Virus record (IMG/VR): IMGVR_UViG_3300031857_001667
Location: 1 to 20,970 of that record
From: a virus
Reading direction: 5' to 3' (one strand)
DNA length: 20,970 nucleotides
Shown here: piece by piece, positions 1 to 7,711 of the stretch
Layout of the letters: every line of letters starts with the position of its first letter
Position numbering within the stretch: position 1 is the first letter of the stretch
Made by a program: the position numbers and the translations under genes
The notes under the pieces: model-generated
The model's input: the letters and a program-made list of their open reading frames with translations, nothing else
Databases searched by the model: none
Told to the model about the DNA's origin: nothing

Positions 1-1769
1 AAGCGTTGACTGATGCGTTTAACCCAGACGCAAAGTTTAAAGCGTTAAGCGGTGCGTTAACAGGTGTTGCAGGTGGCTTTTCAGTTGTTACCGGTGCAAT
101 GGCTACGTTCGGAAAACAAAACGAAGATGTAGAAAAAGCGTTGTTAAAAGTTCAAGGAGCAATGGCTTTGGCTTCAGGCGCACAAGCAATTGGAGAAAGT
201 ATAGATAGTTTTAAACAACTTGGAGCGGTATTAAAAGCAAATACTATTGTTCAAAGAATAATGACGGCGGCTCAATATGCTTATAATTTAGCAATGTCAT
301 TAAATCCTATCGGAGCAATTATAGCGGCAACTATTGCTTTAATAGCAGCCGGTTACGGTTTAATAAAAATGTTTCAAGCAAGTACAGAAGCAACGGCTAA
401 AAACGAATCAGCAGTTAAAAAAAATGATGCGGCTTTAAAGCAACAAATAAAATCAAGTGAAAAAGCAAGTGAAGCATTAAAAACAAAAAACGGACACGAA
501 TACGAAATGGCGAAAGCTTCCGGTGCAAGTACAAAAGCATTAAGAGCATTAGCACTGAAACACGCAGAAGAAGAAATTGCACTTAACAAAGCAAGTTTAG
601 CAACTGCAAAAAATACATACGAGAAAAACAAGAATACTTTAGCAAGTTTAATTAATTCAGGCGCAAGTGATGAGTTAATCGAAAAGCAAAGAGAAATAAC
701 AGTTGAATCACGAAAAGCGTCCGCAGAAGAACGTAAAGATTTAGAAGAAGCGTTAAAAAATAAAAAAGATATTATAAGAAAAAACGCAGTTGAAGTTCAA
801 CAGGAAATCACGGACAAAAACACGAAGTTAAAAGAATCAAACAAAACGCATAACGATGCAATTAAACAACAAAACGAAGAAGCGGCTAAAGTTGAATTAG
901 ACCGTATTAAAACATTAAAAGAAAGCATACTTGCATTAGACGAAGAAATACGAGTTAGCAAATTAACGGATGAACAAAAGGAAGTTGACGCAATAGATAA
1001 AAAATATACGAAATTAATTGAAGAAGGCAAAAAAGCCAAGATTGATGTTTTAACATTAGAAGAAGAAAAGCGTTTAGCTTTAGCAGCAATAACTAAAAAA
1101 TATGATGACGCAGACGCAAGTATAAGATTAACAAATTCTCAAACTGTTATTTCTGAAATGGTAACCGCAGGAACTAAAAGACTTGAAGGAGAAAAAGCAA
1201 TATCCGAAAAATCAATAGAAATAGCAAAGGCAGAAGCCGAACAAAAAGCCGTTATACAACAACAAGGTTTAGACGTAGCTTCGCAAGGTGTTGGACTTAT
1301 TAAGAGTTTATTTGAAAAATCAAAAGGAGTTCAAAAAGCTGCGGTTATAGCTGAAAGTGCAATAGGTATTGCAAAAATGATTATATCAAATAAATTAGCA
1401 AACGCAGGTGCATTAGCAACACCACAAGCAATTGCTTCAAGTGGGGTTTCCGCAGTTCCTGTTATAGCATTAAACAACATAAGTACAGGAATAGGAATAG
1501 CTGCAAACATAACAGCAACAGCAAAGGCATTAAAAACATTAGGTGGTGGAAGTGCGCCTTCAGGAAGTGTAGGCGGTGGCGGTGGCGGTGGCGGTGCAAC
1601 AGCTCCAACAATGAGCGCACCACAATTTAACGTTGTAGGACAAAGTGGGGTTAATCAGTTAGCAAGTTTAAACCAACAACCAATACAAGCTTATGTAGTT
1701 TCAGGACAAGTAACTTCACAACAGGCGTTAGATAGAAACAGGTTAGCAAACGCAACTTTAGGCGGTTAG
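1..1769 (+). CDS. Tail tape measure protein, C-terminal part (5' truncated)
   Basis: The reading frame is open from the window edge (first full codon at 3), so the TTG at 6 is not the true start and the N-terminal part lies outside. The visible 587 residues have the tape measure layout. A hydrophobic, Ala/Gly-rich stretch (about residues 76-123, including SLNPIGAIIAATIALIAAG) is followed by a very long charged helical/coiled-coil region (about 125-390) rich in Lys, Glu and Ala. A second hydrophobic Ala-rich stretch and a Gly-rich linker (eight glycines, about 523-530) lead to a Gln/Asn-rich tail. In this family the protein sets tail length and helps DNA enter the cell. It sits directly upstream of head genes, an uncommon order. 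The family call is based on composition and layout, since no catalytic motif exists to confirm it. Confidence 0.85.
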   Translation, partial: ALTDAFNPDAKFKALSGALTGVAGGFSVVTGAMATFGKQNEDVEKALLKVQGAMALASGAQAIGESIDSFKQLGAVLKANTIVQRIMTAAQYAYNLAMSLNPIGAIIAATIALIAAGYGLIKMFQASTEATAKNESAVKKNDAALKQQIKSSEKASEALKTKNGHEYEMAKASGASTKALRALALKHAEEEIALNKASLATAKNTYEKNKNTLASLINSGASDELIEKQREITVESRKASAEERKDLEEALKNKKDIIRKNAVEVQQEITDKNTKLKESNKTHNDAIKQQNEEAAKVELDRIKTLKESILALDEEIRVSKLTDEQKEVDAIDKKYTKLIEEGKKAKIDVLTLEEEKRLALAAITKKYDDADASIRLTNSQTVISEMVTAGTKRLEGEKAISEKSIEIAKAEAEQKAVIQQQGLDVASQGVGLIKSLFEKSKGVQKAAVIAESAIGIAKMIISNKLANAGALATPQAIASSGVSAVPVIALNNISTGIGIAANITATAKALKTLGGGSAPSGSVGGGGGGGGATAPTMSAPQFNVVGQSGVNQLASLNQQPIQAYVVSGQVTSQQALDRNRLANATLGG

Positions 1770-1807
1770 AAAATACAACAAACAAACAATAATTTAATTA
1801 ATATATT

Positions 1808-2392
1808 ATGCGAATAGTTGAATTAATAATTGACGAAAAAGACGAAACAAGCGGAATTGACGCAGTTTCAGTTGTTGAAAGTCCTGCAATTGAAAGCGAC
1901 TTTATTTATCTATCAAAACACGAAATAGAGTTAAAAGAAGTTGATGCTGAAAAGCGTATTTTAATGGGTGCGGCTTTAATACCTAATAAACAAATTTACC
2001 GCAAGAACGACAAGAACGAAGAATACTATATTTACTTTAGTGAAGAAACTGTAAGAAAAGCAAGTGAATTGTTTTTTATGAACAGCAACCAGAACAACGC
2101 AACTTTAGAACATAAACAAAAGTTAGAAGGAATGTCGGTTGTTGAAAGTTGGATTGTAGAAGGAAAAAACGACAAAAGCACGAACTACGGATTTAATTTT
2201 CCAAAAGGAACTTGGGTTATTTCTATGAAAGTAAACAACGACGAAATTTGGAACAAAGTTAAATTAGGTGAAGTTAAAGGATTTTCTATTGAAGGTTATT
2301 TTGCGGATAAATACGAAATGAGTTTAATTAACGAAGATGAAATTTTAATAGATAAAATAAAACAAATAATAACGGAAAATGAAAACAACTAA
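1808..2392 (+). CDS. XkdF-like prohead serine protease
   Basis: This 194-residue protein resembles the XkdF family of phage serine proteases, which cleave scaffold and capsid during head maturation. What is visible: an N-terminal beta segment (MRIVELIID), a hallmark ESPAIESDF-type segment (residues 24-32), then a core with GAALIPNKQIYR (54-65), a candidate catalytic histidine in LEHKQ (H102), the segment SWIVEG (114-119), and a candidate nucleophile in GFSIEGYF (S160). The His-then-Ser order with GFSIEG matches herpesvirus/HK97-type prohead proteases. It lies upstream of the scaffold-like and capsid genes, as expected. The start has no Shine-Dalgarno sequence but an A/T-rich leader. The last 14 bp overlap the next gene, suggesting translational coupling. 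Confidence 0.85.
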   Translation: MRIVELIIDEKDETSGIDAVSVVESPAIESDFIYLSKHEIELKEVDAEKRILMGAALIPNKQIYRKNDKNEEYYIYFSEETVRKASELFFMNSNQNNATLEHKQKLEGMSVVESWIVEGKNDKSTNYGFNFPKGTWVISMKVNNDEIWNKVKLGEVKGFSIEGYFADKYEMSLINEDEILIDKIKQIITENENN

Positions 2393-2756
2393 AGAATTAA
2401 TTATTGCAGATATTACTGCAAAGGTAGAAGCAAAGTTAGCAAGTCAAAAAGTAGAATTAAGCGTTGTAGAAGATTTTAAAAAAGAATATGATAAGGCATT
2501 AGATTTACAATTAAAAGCAGAAACCGCAATAGTTAACTATAATGAATTAGGAGCAAAAATTCTTTCAGGATTAAATTTAGCGGGACAAAGTTTTTTAAAA
2601 GCAAATGCAAGATTTCAAGAAATTGAACAATTAAGCAAAGAACTTGGAGTAGAACCAAGTCAACCATTAAAAAACAACAAAGAAATTATTTCAAAAGCAA
2701 TTAAAGAAATTGATACTTATGTAAAAAAATTAAGTTCAAATAAAGTGAACATATAA
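2379..2756 (+). CDS. Small helical protein of the head module, unknown function
   Basis: I do not recognise this 125-residue protein. It is almost entirely predicted helix, rich in Lys, Glu, Ala and Leu, with no cysteine, signal peptide or membrane segment. It starts inside the end of the protease gene (14 bp overlap), so it is probably translated by coupling. The second half (about 50-120) has a layout reminiscent of the 112-residue protein two genes on: a helix, an (E/A)LG(V/L) turn, a Pro-containing loop, then a final helix. Its position between protease and scaffold-like protein suggests a role in head assembly, but this is inferred from context only. Confidence 0.75.
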   Translation: MKTTKELIIADITAKVEAKLASQKVELSVVEDFKKEYDKALDLQLKAETAIVNYNELGAKILSGLNLAGQSFLKANARFQEIEQLSKELGVEPSQPLKNNKEIISKAIKEIDTYVKKLSSNKVNI

Positions 2757-2767
2757 AATAATTTTAA

Positions 2768-2905
2768 ATGGCGAAGCAAACTAACGTTAAAGTTCATCTT
2801 AAAAAACCGAAAGTTAAACGTGCAGGAGTACACGCAAAAACACGAAATAGTAAATTAAAGTCAAGTAAAAATTACGTTAAAACTTATACAAGACAAGGAC
2901 GTTAA
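2768..2905 (+). CDS. Tiny, highly basic 45-residue protein
   Basis: ATG at 2768, TAA at 2903-2905. The product begins MAKQTNVKVHLKKPKVKR, contains GVHAKTRNSKLKSSKNYVK and ends YTRQGR. About a third of the residues are Lys or Arg, and acidic residues are absent. It occupies what would otherwise be an unexplained 192-bp gap between two coding genes in a compact operon. From memory, short proteins with HAKT...SKNYK...QGR patterns recur next to capsid genes in Bacteroidetes phages. I cannot name a function. A nucleic-acid-binding or capsid-lining role would fit the charge but is inference. Confidence 0.75.
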   Translation: MAKQTNVKVHLKKPKVKRAGVHAKTRNSKLKSSKNYVKTYTRQGR

Positions 2906-2948
2906 GTTTAAAAATACAACAAAAAATAAACAATTAAATTATACATAT

Positions 2949-3287
2949 ATGAACACACTACAAAACGTTTACGACAGGTTATCCGACAAAACGGAGTTAG
3001 CAAAACACGAAGTTCAATTAGGAATAGTACAAGACATTTTAAAATTATTGTCGCAAGGACAAGATTTAAATACAAATGCTTCTTCTGCTTTAGATAGAAC
3101 ATTAGTTTTATATCAAGAATCTTTAAAACCTTTAAGGTCTGCAAATACATTAATTGAAAAAGTAAAGAATGATGCAAAAGCATTAGGTTTAGATATACCT
3201 AAAGAAACATTATCCATATTTGAAAGAGTAGATAGTTTTTTAAATAGTTCTAATAATGCTTTAAAACAAATTAAAGCAATTAATTAA
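2949..3287 (+). CDS. Small helical protein of the head module, unknown function
   Basis: This 112-residue protein is not recognised. It is predicted all-helical, without cysteine or membrane segments, and ends in a Asn/Ser/Lys-rich helix (FLNSSNNALKQIKA). The middle and C-terminal halves resemble in layout the 125-residue protein at 2379: the motif ALGLDIPKETL (about 77-87) lies where ELGVEPSQPL lies in the other, followed by a last helix of similar length. The two may be diverged duplicates, or simply similar helical bundles. The leader upstream (about 2910-2948) is A-rich and ends in an ATTAAATTATAC-like block also found before other late genes. Confidence 0.75.
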   Translation: MNTLQNVYDRLSDKTELAKHEVQLGIVQDILKLLSQGQDLNTNASSALDRTLVLYQESLKPLRSANTLIEKVKNDAKALGLDIPKETLSIFERVDSFLNSSNNALKQIKAIN

Positions 3288-3308
3288 TAAATAAACAAAA
3301 CACGAAAT

Positions 3309-3884
3309 ATGAAAACAAGCGTAATTAATCAAATCAAAACACTTTTAGGAATGGAAGTGAAATTGGAAACAATGAAGTTAATGGACGGAATAACAATTTT
3401 TGAAGCAGACACTTTTGAAACTGACAAAGAAGTTTTTATTGTAACTGAAGACGAACAAAAAATACCTGTTCCAATTGGAGAATATGAATTAGAAGACGGA
3501 CGTATTTTAGTAGTAGAAGTTGAAGGAATTATTTTAGAAATAAAAGAAGTTGCAACTGAAGAAGAAGTTGTTAAAGAAGCACCGGAAGTAGAAGTTGAAG
3601 TAGAAGCTGAAGCAACACCAACAGCAAAGAAGACAATTGAAAGCGTAGTTAAAGAAACGTTCTTTGCAGAAATAGAAAAATTAACACAAGAAAATATAGA
3701 GTTAAAAGCACAATTAGAAAAGTTGTCTAAAGTTGACGAAGTTACAAACGAAGTAACCGAACTTGCAGACGTAAAGCCAATTGCGTTTAACCCTGAAAAC
3801 ACGAATGAAGTTGAACATTTCCAATACGCAAGTAAAAGACCACGTTCAATAATGGATTCAATTATAGAAAAAATAAACAATTAG
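3309..3884 (+). CDS. Putative capsid scaffolding protein
   Basis: The product has 191 residues. The first 80 include a small beta domain, with GEYELEDGRILVVEVEG (57-73) as the clearest block. A strongly acidic Glu/Val-rich segment (about 79-102) follows, then a coiled coil (about 116-141, ENIELKAQLEKL), a Pro/Asn linker, and a basic C-terminal tail (KRPRSIMDSIIEKINN). Acidic, extended, coiled-coil proteins encoded directly before the major capsid gene and after the prohead protease are usually scaffolds, and the basic end would be the capsid-binding helix. The function is therefore inferred from position and composition. A minor head component cannot be excluded. The upstream leader ends ACAAAACACGAAAT and no Shine-Dalgarno sequence is seen. 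Confidence 0.65.
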   Translation: MKTSVINQIKTLLGMEVKLETMKLMDGITIFEADTFETDKEVFIVTEDEQKIPVPIGEYELEDGRILVVEVEGIILEIKEVATEEEVVKEAPEVEVEVEAEATPTAKKTIESVVKETFFAEIEKLTQENIELKAQLEKLSKVDEVTNEVTELADVKPIAFNPENTNEVEHFQYASKRPRSIMDSIIEKINN

Positions 3885-3910
3885 TATTAACAATTTAAAA
3901 ACTTAACAAA

Positions 3911-4852
3911 ATGCCATTTGGTTCAAACCCAGTAATTACTACAACTTACGCAGGTGAGTTTGCAGGTAAGTATTTAGCAGCCGCTTTATTAAGCGCACCA
4001 ACATTAGAGCAAGGCGGAGTATCTATACTTCCAAACGTTGCTTACAAACAAGTTATGCAAAAAGTAGCTACAGGAAACATCGTAGCAAACGCAACTTGTA
4101 ACTTCACAGCTTCAGGAACGGTAACACTAACTGAAAGAGTATTAACAACTGAAGAATTTCAAGTAAATCTTGAACTTTGCAAATTAGACCTTGCACAATC
4201 TTGGCAATCGGCAAGTATGGGTTATTCAGCGTTCAAGACGTTGCCTAAAACTTTTGCAGACTTTTTAATTGCACACGTAGCAGCTAAAGTAGCGGCTAAA
4301 ATTGAAACTACAATTTGGGCAGGAACAAACGCAACAGCAGGAGAGTTTGACGGATTTAAAACTTTGATGTTAGCAGACCCAGACGTTATCGACGTTGCAG
4401 GTTTAACAACAACTTTAGATGCAACAACTGTTATAGCTGAAATAGGAAAAGTAGTAGACGCTATTCCTGCAACTCTTTACGGAAACGAAGGATTAAGAAT
4501 TTATGTTTCTCAAAAGATTGCTAAATTGTATGTTCGTGCATTGGGTGGTTTTGCAGCTTCAGGTTTAGGGGCAAACGGAACAAACACACAGGGAACACAA
4601 TGGTACACAAACGGAAGTCTATCTTACGACGGTATTCCAATTTTTATGGCTAACGGTTTAGGAGCAAACAATATGATTGCAACAACAGTTGATAACCTTT
4701 ATTTTGGATGCGGACTTTTAAATGATAGCTCACTTGTGAAAACTATTGATATGGCGGATATTGACGGTTCAAACAATGTAAGAGTTATTTTACGTTACAA
4801 CGCAGGTATTCAATATGGTATCGGTTCAGACGTTGTTCTTTACGGAGTATAA
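3911..4852 (+). CDS. Major capsid protein
   Basis: A 313-residue protein lying straight after the scaffold-like gene and followed by its own strong terminator, as expected for an abundant coat protein. It is rich in Ala, Gly and Thr, with an N-terminal MPFGSNPVITTTYAGEFAG, a long central helix (about 105-140, AHVAAKVAAKIETTIWAGT) that would be the spine helix of the HK97 fold, and a C-terminal beta region with RVILRYNAGIQYGIGSDVVLYG. No N-terminal delta domain is evident. The leader, AATTTAAAAACTTAACAAA before the ATG, is nearly the same as that of the next gene. The family is inferred from context, composition and resemblance to Bacteroidetes phage capsids. Confidence 0.85.
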   Translation: MPFGSNPVITTTYAGEFAGKYLAAALLSAPTLEQGGVSILPNVAYKQVMQKVATGNIVANATCNFTASGTVTLTERVLTTEEFQVNLELCKLDLAQSWQSASMGYSAFKTLPKTFADFLIAHVAAKVAAKIETTIWAGTNATAGEFDGFKTLMLADPDVIDVAGLTTTLDATTVIAEIGKVVDAIPATLYGNEGLRIYVSQKIAKLYVRALGGFAASGLGANGTNTQGTQWYTNGSLSYDGIPIFMANGLGANNMIATTVDNLYFGCGLLNDSSLVKTIDMADIDGSNNVRVILRYNAGIQYGIGSDVVLYGV

Positions 4853-4862
4853 CATTAAATAA

Positions 4863-4890
4863 AAAGCGTAGGCAACTGCGCTTTATTTTA
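4863..4890 (+). terminator. Intrinsic terminator after the capsid gene
   Basis: Arms AAAGCGTAG (4863-4871) and CTGCGCTTT (4876-4884) pair over nine positions, with one U-G pair, around a GCAA tetraloop of the stable GNRA type. A T-rich tail follows. It ends capsid transcription or protects the 3' end of the abundant capsid message. Confidence 0.8.
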
Positions 4891-4914
4891 TTCATAATTT
4901 AAAAACAAAACAAA

Positions 4915-5505
4915 ATGGCTTGTTTATTAACACACGGTAGAGCTGAAGTTTGTAAAGAGTTTGTAGGCGGTATAAAAAGTATTTACTTCATTAACTACGG
5001 AGATTTAGGCGCAATTACTTATGATGGTATTTCACCTGCAAATCCAGACATTACCGACCAAATTAAATCTATTGCAGGAACTTTCAGTTTATTTAAGTAC
5101 GACTTAAAAGGTGCAAATTCTTTTGAACAAACAATTACAAGTTCACGTGAAAACGGAACAACATTTGTTGAGCAAACTTTAACATTTACAATTAAAGGTT
5201 TAGATGCACAAACTACAAGACAAATGAAATTACTTGCTTGGGGTAGACCACACGTTATAATTAAGACAAACGCTAACAATTTCTTTTTAGCAGGACTTAA
5301 TCACGGAATGGATGTAACAACAGGAACTATTGCTAACGGTACTGCAATGGGTGACTTAAACGGTTACACATTGACACTTGTTGGACAAGAGCCAATTCCT
5401 GCAAATCATTTGCCTGTTGCTTCACCTTATGCTGATGCAGATTTAGTAGGTGCTGCGCCAAAAGTATTTACAGGTTTAACAACTGCAAATATTATTTCAG
5501 CTTAA
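4915..5505 (+). CDS. Putative major tail tube or virion protein
   Basis: This 196-residue protein begins MACLLTHGRAEVCKEFVGG, a recognisable start in Bacteroidetes phage virion proteins, and is mostly predicted beta. Distinct blocks are SIYFINYGDLGAITYDG (22-38), SFEQTITSSRENGTTFVEQT (about 68-87), LLAWGRPHVII (104-114) and FFLAGLNHGMDVTTGT (123-138). The C-terminus is Ala/Thr-rich and looks flexible. The gene is second only to capsid in having its own leader and terminator, so a high-copy structural part is likely. Tail tube is my first guess because it is beta-rich and follows the capsid gene. A head decoration protein is the main alternative. Confidence 0.6.
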   Translation: MACLLTHGRAEVCKEFVGGIKSIYFINYGDLGAITYDGISPANPDITDQIKSIAGTFSLFKYDLKGANSFEQTITSSRENGTTFVEQTLTFTIKGLDAQTTRQMKLLAWGRPHVIIKTNANNFFLAGLNHGMDVTTGTIANGTAMGDLNGYTLTLVGQEPIPANHLPVASPYADADLVGAAPKVFTGLTTANIISA

Positions 5506-5524
5506 CACTTAAAAAATTATTTTT

Positions 5525-5554
5525 AAAGCCGTTCGTAAGTTCGGCTTTTTTTTT
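5525..5554 (+). terminator. Intrinsic terminator after the tube-like gene
   Basis: AAAGCCG (5525-5531) pairs with CGGCTTT (5542-5548) around a ten-base loop, followed by an unbroken T run to 5554. With the hairpin at 4863 it isolates the capsid and tube-like genes as high-output units. Confidence 0.85.
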
Positions 5555-5598
5555 GTCTTAAAAAAAGAACAAAAACACGAATATTTAATTATACTAAT

Positions 5599-5931
5599 AT
5601 GATAGTATTAACACCTTCTACAAGTCCACAGACGTTTAGTTTTATTCCGAGAGACAATACCTTTAATGTTATGGAACTAACAGACGAACAAACAAACGTA
5701 ACAACGCCTGTAGCGATTACTTCAAGAACTGTTGGAGACTACATTTATACAATTACAGCAACCTTTGGTTTAGTAGAAGGACATTTTTATAATTTAGTTT
5801 TAAGAGTAGGTACAACCATTATATATAAAGACCGAGTATTTTGCACGGCACAAAGTTTAGTTACGTTTTCGGTTAACAACAATCAATACGTAAGTAATTC
5901 AACAACAAATGATTTTATAGTATATGAATAA
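5599..5931 (+). CDS. Small beta-rich structural protein, unknown function
   Basis: A 110-residue protein beginning MIVLTPSTSPQTFSFIPR, with Thr/Val/Phe-rich stretches typical of an all-beta fold and the repeated theme YIYTITATF / HFYNLVLRVG. There is no signal peptide or membrane segment. It begins a new transcription unit after the terminator at 5554, and its last eight bases overlap the portal start (5924), so the two are probably co-translated. I cannot assign a function. Lying between tube-like protein and portal, it may be a minor virion component. Confidence 0.75.
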   Translation: MIVLTPSTSPQTFSFIPRDNTFNVMELTDEQTNVTTPVAITSRTVGDYIYTITATFGLVEGHFYNLVLRVGTTIIYKDRVFCTAQSLVTFSVNNNQYVSNSTTNDFIVYE

Positions 5932-7711
5932 TTTACACGTTTTAAATTTGTCGGCTTATACGTCACCTGTTATTTCGGAAACAAACCGAGAAAATTGGGT
6001 TGACTTTTTAACCGAAGACGGAGACCAATATTTTCAATTCTTAATTGAGAGATATAGCAATTCAACAACGAATAACGCTATTATAAACAACGTAGCACGA
6101 TTAATTTACGGAAAAGGATTAAGTGCATTGGACGCTAATAAAAAGCCAAACGAGTACGCACAAATGATGTCTTTATTTCACAAAGAAGACGTACGAAAAA
6201 TGGTTTTGGATAGAAAAATGTTTGGGCAATTTGCTATTCAAGTACACTACAACGACAAGCACGACAAAATATTAAAAGCATATCATATACCGGTTAATCT
6301 TTTACGAGCTGAAAAATGCGATAAAGACGGACAAATAACAGGTTATTACTATTCGGACAATTGGGACGATACTAAAAAGTTTGCACCGATTAGATTTAAC
6401 GCTTTTGGTTATAGCAAAGACAAAATAGAAATATTATTTTCTAAACCTTATTCAGTTGGGATGAAATATTACGCTTATCCGGACTATCAAGGTGCAGTAC
6501 CTTATACACTTTTAGAAGAAGAAATTGCCGACTATTTAATTAACGAAGTTCAAAACGGATTTAGCGGTACTAAAGTTGTAAATTTTAATAACGGAATACC
6601 AACGGATGAACAACAAAGTATTATTTCAAACAAAGTTTTAAGCAAGTTAACAGGAAGTCGCGGACAAAAAGTAATTGTAGCTTTTAACAACAACGCTGAA
6701 AGTAAAACAACAGTTGAAGACATTCCGTTAAACGATGCTCCAGAACACTACACATATTTAAGCGAAGAATGTTTACGCAAAATAATGTTAGGACACAACA
6801 TAACTTCACCTTTATTATTTGGTGTTGCATCAACAAATGGCTTTTCAAGTAACGCAGAAGAACTAAAAAATTCAAGCATTCTTTTTGACAATATGGTTAT
6901 ACGACCATTCCAAGAAGAACTACTTGACGCGTTCGATAGCATTTTAGCGTTTAACGGAGTTGCTTTAAAGTTATTCTTTAAGACTTTACAACCTTTAGAG
7001 TTTACGGACTTGGAAAACACGCAAAACGAAGAACAAGTTGCAGAAGAAACAGGAACAGAATTAAGCAAAGTAAACACGGAATTAGAAGAAATATTAGCTC
7101 AAGTAGATGCAAATCAACTTGGCGAAGGTTGGATAATGGTAGATGAAAGAGAAGTTGCAGATAATGACGAAGAATTAAACTTACACCTTATAAAAGTTGA
7201 ATCTGATTTAGAGCCGAAAACAACAATTTTAAGCCGTTTAATTAATTTAATTCAAACAGGAAACCCACAACCAAAATTAAAGAGTTCACAAGACAAAAAA
7301 GTAGGTGAATTAAAATACTTTAAAGTTCGATACAAATACACAGGAAATAAAGCACCTGATAGAGATTTTTGTAAAGCAATGATGTTAAAAGAAGATAGAC
7401 TATTTAGAAAAGAAGATATTGATGCAATGAGTTTAAAAGCTGTTAATCCGGGTTTTGGAGAATTTGGTGGAAATATTTACGACATTTTTAAATGGAAGGG
7501 GGGAGCACGATGCCATCATAAATTCTCAAGAGTGACGTTTATGCTTGATTTAAATGCTATTGAAAAAGGTTATGAAGAAATAGGAACACGAGCAGCAGAA
7601 ATAAAAGGTTATAAAATTACTAATCCATACGAAGTTAGTTTTTACCCGAATAACCTTCCTTTAAAGGGATTTAGTCCAAATAATAAAAACTTACCTTCAG
7701 ACGTAAAATAA
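5924..7711 (+). CDS. Portal protein with long C-terminal extension
   Basis: A 595-residue protein. Residues 1 to about 365 look like a phage portal (the dodecameric ring through which DNA is packaged and ejected): NNVARLIYGKGL (55-66), VLDRKMFGQFAIQVHY (94-109), GYYYSDNW (140-147), and the helical clip/stem region with GHNITSPLLFGVAS (290-303) and FSSNAEELKNSSILFDNMV (307-325). An acidic linker (about 361-420) leads to an extra domain to the C-terminus, with RDFCKAMM (480-487), FRKEDIDAMS (494-503), NPGFGEFGGNIYDIFKWKGG (508-527) and a Cys-His-His cluster (530-532). Typical portals of this sort run 400-500 residues, so the extension is notable. It ends with a one-base overlap with the next start. 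Confidence 0.85.
   Translation: MNNLHVLNLSAYTSPVISETNRENWVDFLTEDGDQYFQFLIERYSNSTTNNAIINNVARLIYGKGLSALDANKKPNEYAQMMSLFHKEDVRKMVLDRKMFGQFAIQVHYNDKHDKILKAYHIPVNLLRAEKCDKDGQITGYYYSDNWDDTKKFAPIRFNAFGYSKDKIEILFSKPYSVGMKYYAYPDYQGAVPYTLLEEEIADYLINEVQNGFSGTKVVNFNNGIPTDEQQSIISNKVLSKLTGSRGQKVIVAFNNNAESKTTVEDIPLNDAPEHYTYLSEECLRKIMLGHNITSPLLFGVASTNGFSSNAEELKNSSILFDNMVIRPFQEELLDAFDSILAFNGVALKLFFKTLQPLEFTDLENTQNEEQVAEETGTELSKVNTELEEILAQVDANQLGEGWIMVDEREVADNDEELNLHLIKVESDLEPKTTILSRLINLIQTGNPQPKLKSSQDKKVGELKYFKVRYKYTGNKAPDRDFCKAMMLKEDRLFRKEDIDAMSLKAVNPGFGEFGGNIYDIFKWKGGARCHHKFSRVTFMLDLNAIEKGYEEIGTRAAEIKGYKITNPYEVSFYPNNLPLKGFSPNNKNLPSDVK

Noticed and set aside
1573-1596. GGCGGT tandem repeat in the tape measure gene
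   Set aside because: It just encodes a glycine linker. Ordinary for these proteins.
1770-1807. A terminator after the tape measure gene
   Set aside because: The gap is A/T-only leader with no inverted repeat or T run.
2908-3880. Long open frames on the - strand opposite the head genes (2908-3183, 3329-3880)
   Set aside because: They lie entirely over well-supported + strand genes, have low-complexity products rich in Ser/Thr/Leu/Phe as expected for the complement of AT-rich code, and no - strand promoter or operon context.
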